Positions 6,868 through 8,773 of a stretch of DNA of 8,773 nt are shown here, piece by piece. The stretch is from Caulobacteraceae bacterium (lineage in GTDB: Bacteria; Pseudomonadota; Alphaproteobacteria; Caulobacterales; Caulobacteraceae). Under the pieces are notes generated by a model that was not told the DNA's origin, did no database searches, and saw only the letters and a program-made list of their open reading frames with translations. Location: contig CANGRP010000100.1 of NCBI GenBank assembly GCA_947456005.1, positions 1-8,773 of the forward strand. The letters run 5' to 3'. The position numbers and the translations under genes were made by a program. Positions within the stretch are counted from its first letter, which is position 1, and every line of letters begins with the position of its first letter.

Positions 6868-7898
6868 CCGACACGCCTCCCCCCGCCTATGCTGGCCCCG
6901 CCCGCGTCCTGTCCGGCGTCCAGCCGACCGGCGCCCTGCACCTGGGCAACTATCTCGGCGCCCTGGTGAAGTTCACCCGGCTGCAGCACGAGATGGAGAC
7001 CTTTATCTTCGTCGCCGACCTGCACGCCATCACCCAGTGGCAGGATCCGAAGCGGCTGAAGGACCAGGTGCGCGAGATCGCCGCCGCCTACCTGGCCTCG
7101 GGCCTCGACCCCAAGGTGGCCACCATCTTCCCGCAGTCCGCCGTGCCGGCCCACGCCGAGCTCGCCTGGGTGTTCAACTGCGTCGCCCGCCTCGGCTGGC
7201 TCGACCGCATGACCCAGTTCAAGGACAAGGCGGGCAAGCACAAGGAGCGCGAGAGCGTCGGCCTCTACACCTATCCGGTGCTCCAGGCCGCCGACATCCT
7301 GCTCTACCGGGCCACCCACGTGCCGGTCGGCGAGGACCAGCGCCAGCACCTGGAGCTGACCCGCGACATCGCCGCCAAGTTCAACCACGACTTCGGCGTC
7401 CCCGGCTTCTTCCCCCTGCCCGAGGCGGTGGTGGAGGGGCCGGGCGCCCGGGTCATGTCCCTGCGCGACGGCGCGGCCAAGATGTCCAAGTCCGACCCCT
7501 CGGAGTACTCGCGCATCAACCTGACCGACGACGCCGACGCCATCGCCCAGAAGATCCGCAAGGCCCGGACCGATCCTGCGCCCCTGCCGGAGACCCCGGA
7601 CGAACTGGCCGGCCGGCCCGAGGCCCTGAACCTGGTGGCCATCTACGCCGCCCTTGATGGCCGGACCTCGGCCGATGTGCTCGCCGAGTATGCGGGCCAG
7701 GGCTTCGGGGTGTTCAAGCCCCGGCTCGCGGACCTGGCGGTGGCGAAGCTGGGCCCGGTGGGCGAGGCCATGCGCCGGTTCCTGTCCGACCCCGCCGAGA
7801 TCGACCGCATCCTGTCCGACGGCGCCGAACGGGCGCGCCAGGTCGGCGCTCCGGTCCTGGCCGAGGTCAAGGCCGCGGTCGGCTACTGGGCGGGCTGA
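6864..7898 (+). CDS. trpS: Tryptophanyl-tRNA synthetase
   Basis: Class I aminoacyl-tRNA synthetase that joins tryptophan to tRNA-Trp using ATP, in the cytoplasm; essential. The 344 residues are a normal length (E. coli has 334). The N-terminal signature SGVQPTGALHLGNYLGA (17-33) contains the HIGH-type motif as HLGN (26-29). KMSKS is complete at 206-210, followed by DPSEYSRINLTDD, which is characteristic of bacterial TrpRS. The stretch around FIFVADLHAIT is the usual Rossmann-fold segment. The ATG at 6864 gives a short lead (MTDTPPPAYAGPARV) of ordinary alphaproteobacterial form. GGAG at 6848-6851 is 12 bases away, farther than ideal, so initiation may depend partly on the overlapping upstream ORF. 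The gene sits 117 bases after murJ and 41 bases before the next gene. Confidence 0.97.
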   Translation: MTDTPPPAYAGPARVLSGVQPTGALHLGNYLGALVKFTRLQHEMETFIFVADLHAITQWQDPKRLKDQVREIAAAYLASGLDPKVATIFPQSAVPAHAELAWVFNCVARLGWLDRMTQFKDKAGKHKERESVGLYTYPVLQAADILLYRATHVPVGEDQRQHLELTRDIAAKFNHDFGVPGFFPLPEAVVEGPGARVMSLRDGAAKMSKSDPSEYSRINLTDDADAIAQKIRKARTDPAPLPETPDELAGRPEALNLVAIYAALDGRTSADVLAEYAGQGFGVFKPRLADLAVAKLGPVGEAMRRFLSDPAEIDRILSDGAERARQVGAPVLAEVKAAVGYWAG

Positions 7899-7939
7899 GG
7901 GGCCTTGTCTCCGCCCCGGCGGCAGGTCACGCTGGCGCC

Positions 7940-8428
7940 ATGACCCTTCAGGCGGCCTCTCCCCGCAAGTTCCTGGTGATCGCCGACGGCAGCGTCGAGT
8001 TCGCCGCCGCCCTGCGCTTCGCCTGCCGGCGGGCGCGGTCGACCGATGGGACGGTGGCGATCCTCCGGGTCATCGCCCCCGTCGTCTTCGAGCACTGGTC
8101 GGGCGTCCGCGACGAGATCGAGCGCCAGGCCCGCGCCGAGGCCGCCGAGGAGGTTCAGGCTTTTGCGCCCCTTGTCCGGGCGGAGACCGGCCATGACCCG
8201 GAGGTCCTGCTGATCCGCGCCGACGACACCCGGGAGGCCCTGCGCCGGGTGATCAGCGCGGACCGGGACATCAAGATCCTCGTCCTGGCCGCCGCCACCG
8301 GAGGCCGGGGCCCGGGTCCCCTGGTCAATTCCATCGCCCGGGAGGGGGTCCGCTGGGGCGGACGCAACCTTCCCGTCACCGTCGTCCCCGGCGACCTGTC
8401 CGACGCCGAGATCGATGATCTCGCCTGA
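7940..8428 (+). CDS. Universal stress protein-like protein, single domain, atypical nucleotide loop
   Basis: A 162-residue cytoplasmic protein with one UspA fold. The first strand and turn read FLVIADGSVEFAAALRFACRRA (from residue 11), with Asp16 where UspA proteins contact adenine. The strand ILVLAAAT (from 113) precedes the phosphate-loop region GGRGPGPLV (121-129). Classical ATP-binding members have G-x2-G-x9-G-(S/T). Here G121-x2-G124 is present, but the later Gly-Ser/Thr pair is replaced by Arg-Glu, and a GPGPLV run fills the loop. The C-terminus is LPVTVVPGDLSDAEIDDLA. From memory, related proteins with this GPGPLV loop occur beside trpS in other alphaproteobacteria. Whether it binds ATP, and its exact role, are unknown. 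No clear Shine-Dalgarno precedes the ATG. The gene is 41 bases after trpS, 21 bases before the dehydrogenase, and probably read from a shared or nearby promoter. Confidence 0.85.
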   Translation: MTLQAASPRKFLVIADGSVEFAAALRFACRRARSTDGTVAILRVIAPVVFEHWSGVRDEIERQARAEAAEEVQAFAPLVRAETGHDPEVLLIRADDTREALRRVISADRDIKILVLAAATGGRGPGPLVNSIAREGVRWGGRNLPVTVVPGDLSDAEIDDLA

Positions 8429-8449
8429 GCCCGGCAAGGGAGACCGCCC

Positions 8450-8773
8450 ATGACCGACCTCGTCCACAGGGACGCCCTGATGGCCGCCATCCGCTCCCGG
8501 CGGGCCGTGGTCGGGGTCATCGGCCTGGGCTATGTCGGCCTGCCCCTGGCCCTGGCCGCCGTGGAGGCCGGCTTCCCGGTCCTGGGCTTCGACATCAATC
8601 CCGCCCGGGTGGAGGCCATCAGCGCCGGCCGCCAGGTGATCAACTATCTTGATCCCACCGCCCTGCGCTCAGCCCTGGACTCCGGCCGGTTCTCGGCCAC
8701 CACCGACTTCTCCCGCCTGTCCGAGGCTGACGCCGTCATCCTGTGCGTCCCGACGCCCGTGACCCGCAACCGC
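8450..8773 (+). CDS. Nucleotide-sugar dehydrogenase, UDP-GlcNAc 6-dehydrogenase type (3' end outside the window)
   Basis: NAD-dependent enzyme that oxidises the C6 hydroxyl of a UDP-sugar to the uronic acid, supplying precursors for O-antigen, capsule or exopolysaccharide. Only 108 residues are visible. Residues 20-32 (VVGVIGLGYVGLP) are the Rossmann GxGxxG motif (G25, G27, G30), and Asp48 in GFDIN is placed to bind the NAD ribose. LCVPTPVTRN at the right edge is the conserved PTP segment; the PT(P)xTxx form resembles WbpA/TviB-type UDP-GlcNAc enzymes more than UDP-glucose dehydrogenases. Most of the protein (family length about 420-440) is missing, including the catalytic Cys region, so substrate choice is not proven. 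AAGGGAG (8436-8442), seven bases before the ATG, is one of the strongest ribosome binding sites in the window. It starts 21 bases after the stress-protein gene. Confidence 0.9.
   Translation, partial: MTDLVHRDALMAAIRSRRAVVGVIGLGYVGLPLALAAVEAGFPVLGFDINPARVEAISAGRQVINYLDPTALRSALDSGRFSATTDFSRLSEADAVILCVPTPVTRNR

Noticed and set aside
6018..7388. Minus-strand ORF of 456 codons crossing murJ and trpS
   Set aside because: It is antisense to two conserved genes and their gap, is Gly-rich, and has no recognisable motif.
7899..7917. GGGGC/GCCCC stem after trpS as a terminator
   Set aside because: Only five base pairs with a nine-base loop and no T tract; expected by chance at this GC content.

Overview
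The window is GC-rich (about 70% by eye) and tightly packed, with genes on both strands. Codon use, protein sequences and gene order point to an alphaproteobacterium, most likely of the Caulobacterales (Caulobacter, Phenylobacterium or Brevundimonas type). The best clues are the glnD–murJ–trpS–universal stress protein order, a MurJ and TrpRS of alphaproteobacterial type, and a promoter in front of glnD whose -10 matches the published Caulobacter housekeeping form GCTANAWC. The genus is an inference; no search was run.

Layout. Positions 1 to 2080, minus strand, hold a two-gene ABC exporter operon. An ATPase of the NatA/YhaQ type comes first and overlaps by 4 bases (ATGA) with its NatB/YhaP-type permease, which runs off the left edge. 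A 121-base divergent intergenic region (2081-2201) follows, with a candidate promoter for each side. On the plus strand come glnD (PII uridylyltransferase/uridylyl-removing enzyme, 943 aa), murJ (lipid II flippase, about 555 aa, non-ATG start), a 117-base gap with two short upstream ORFs and a small tandem repeat, trpS (tryptophanyl-tRNA synthetase, 344 aa), a small universal-stress-protein-like gene (162 aa), and the first 108 codons of a UDP-N-acetylglucosamine-type nucleotide-sugar dehydrogenase, which runs off the right edge.

How the genes relate. The two ABC proteins should form one transporter. glnD is nitrogen signalling, murJ is cell-wall precursor export and trpS is tRNA charging; they lie side by side as housekeeping genes rather than forming one pathway. 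The last gene has a strong Shine-Dalgarno and belongs to surface-polysaccharide sugar metabolism, so the housekeeping block may give way to a polysaccharide locus just past the right edge.

Overall this is mostly an ordinary chromosomal region. I found no mobile element, CRISPR array, tRNA, rRNA or defence system, and no convincing undescribed system. The points worth a second look are small and regulatory: a predicted leaderless glnD transcript, and a proline-rich 21-codon upstream ORF whose stop overlaps the trpS start codon.
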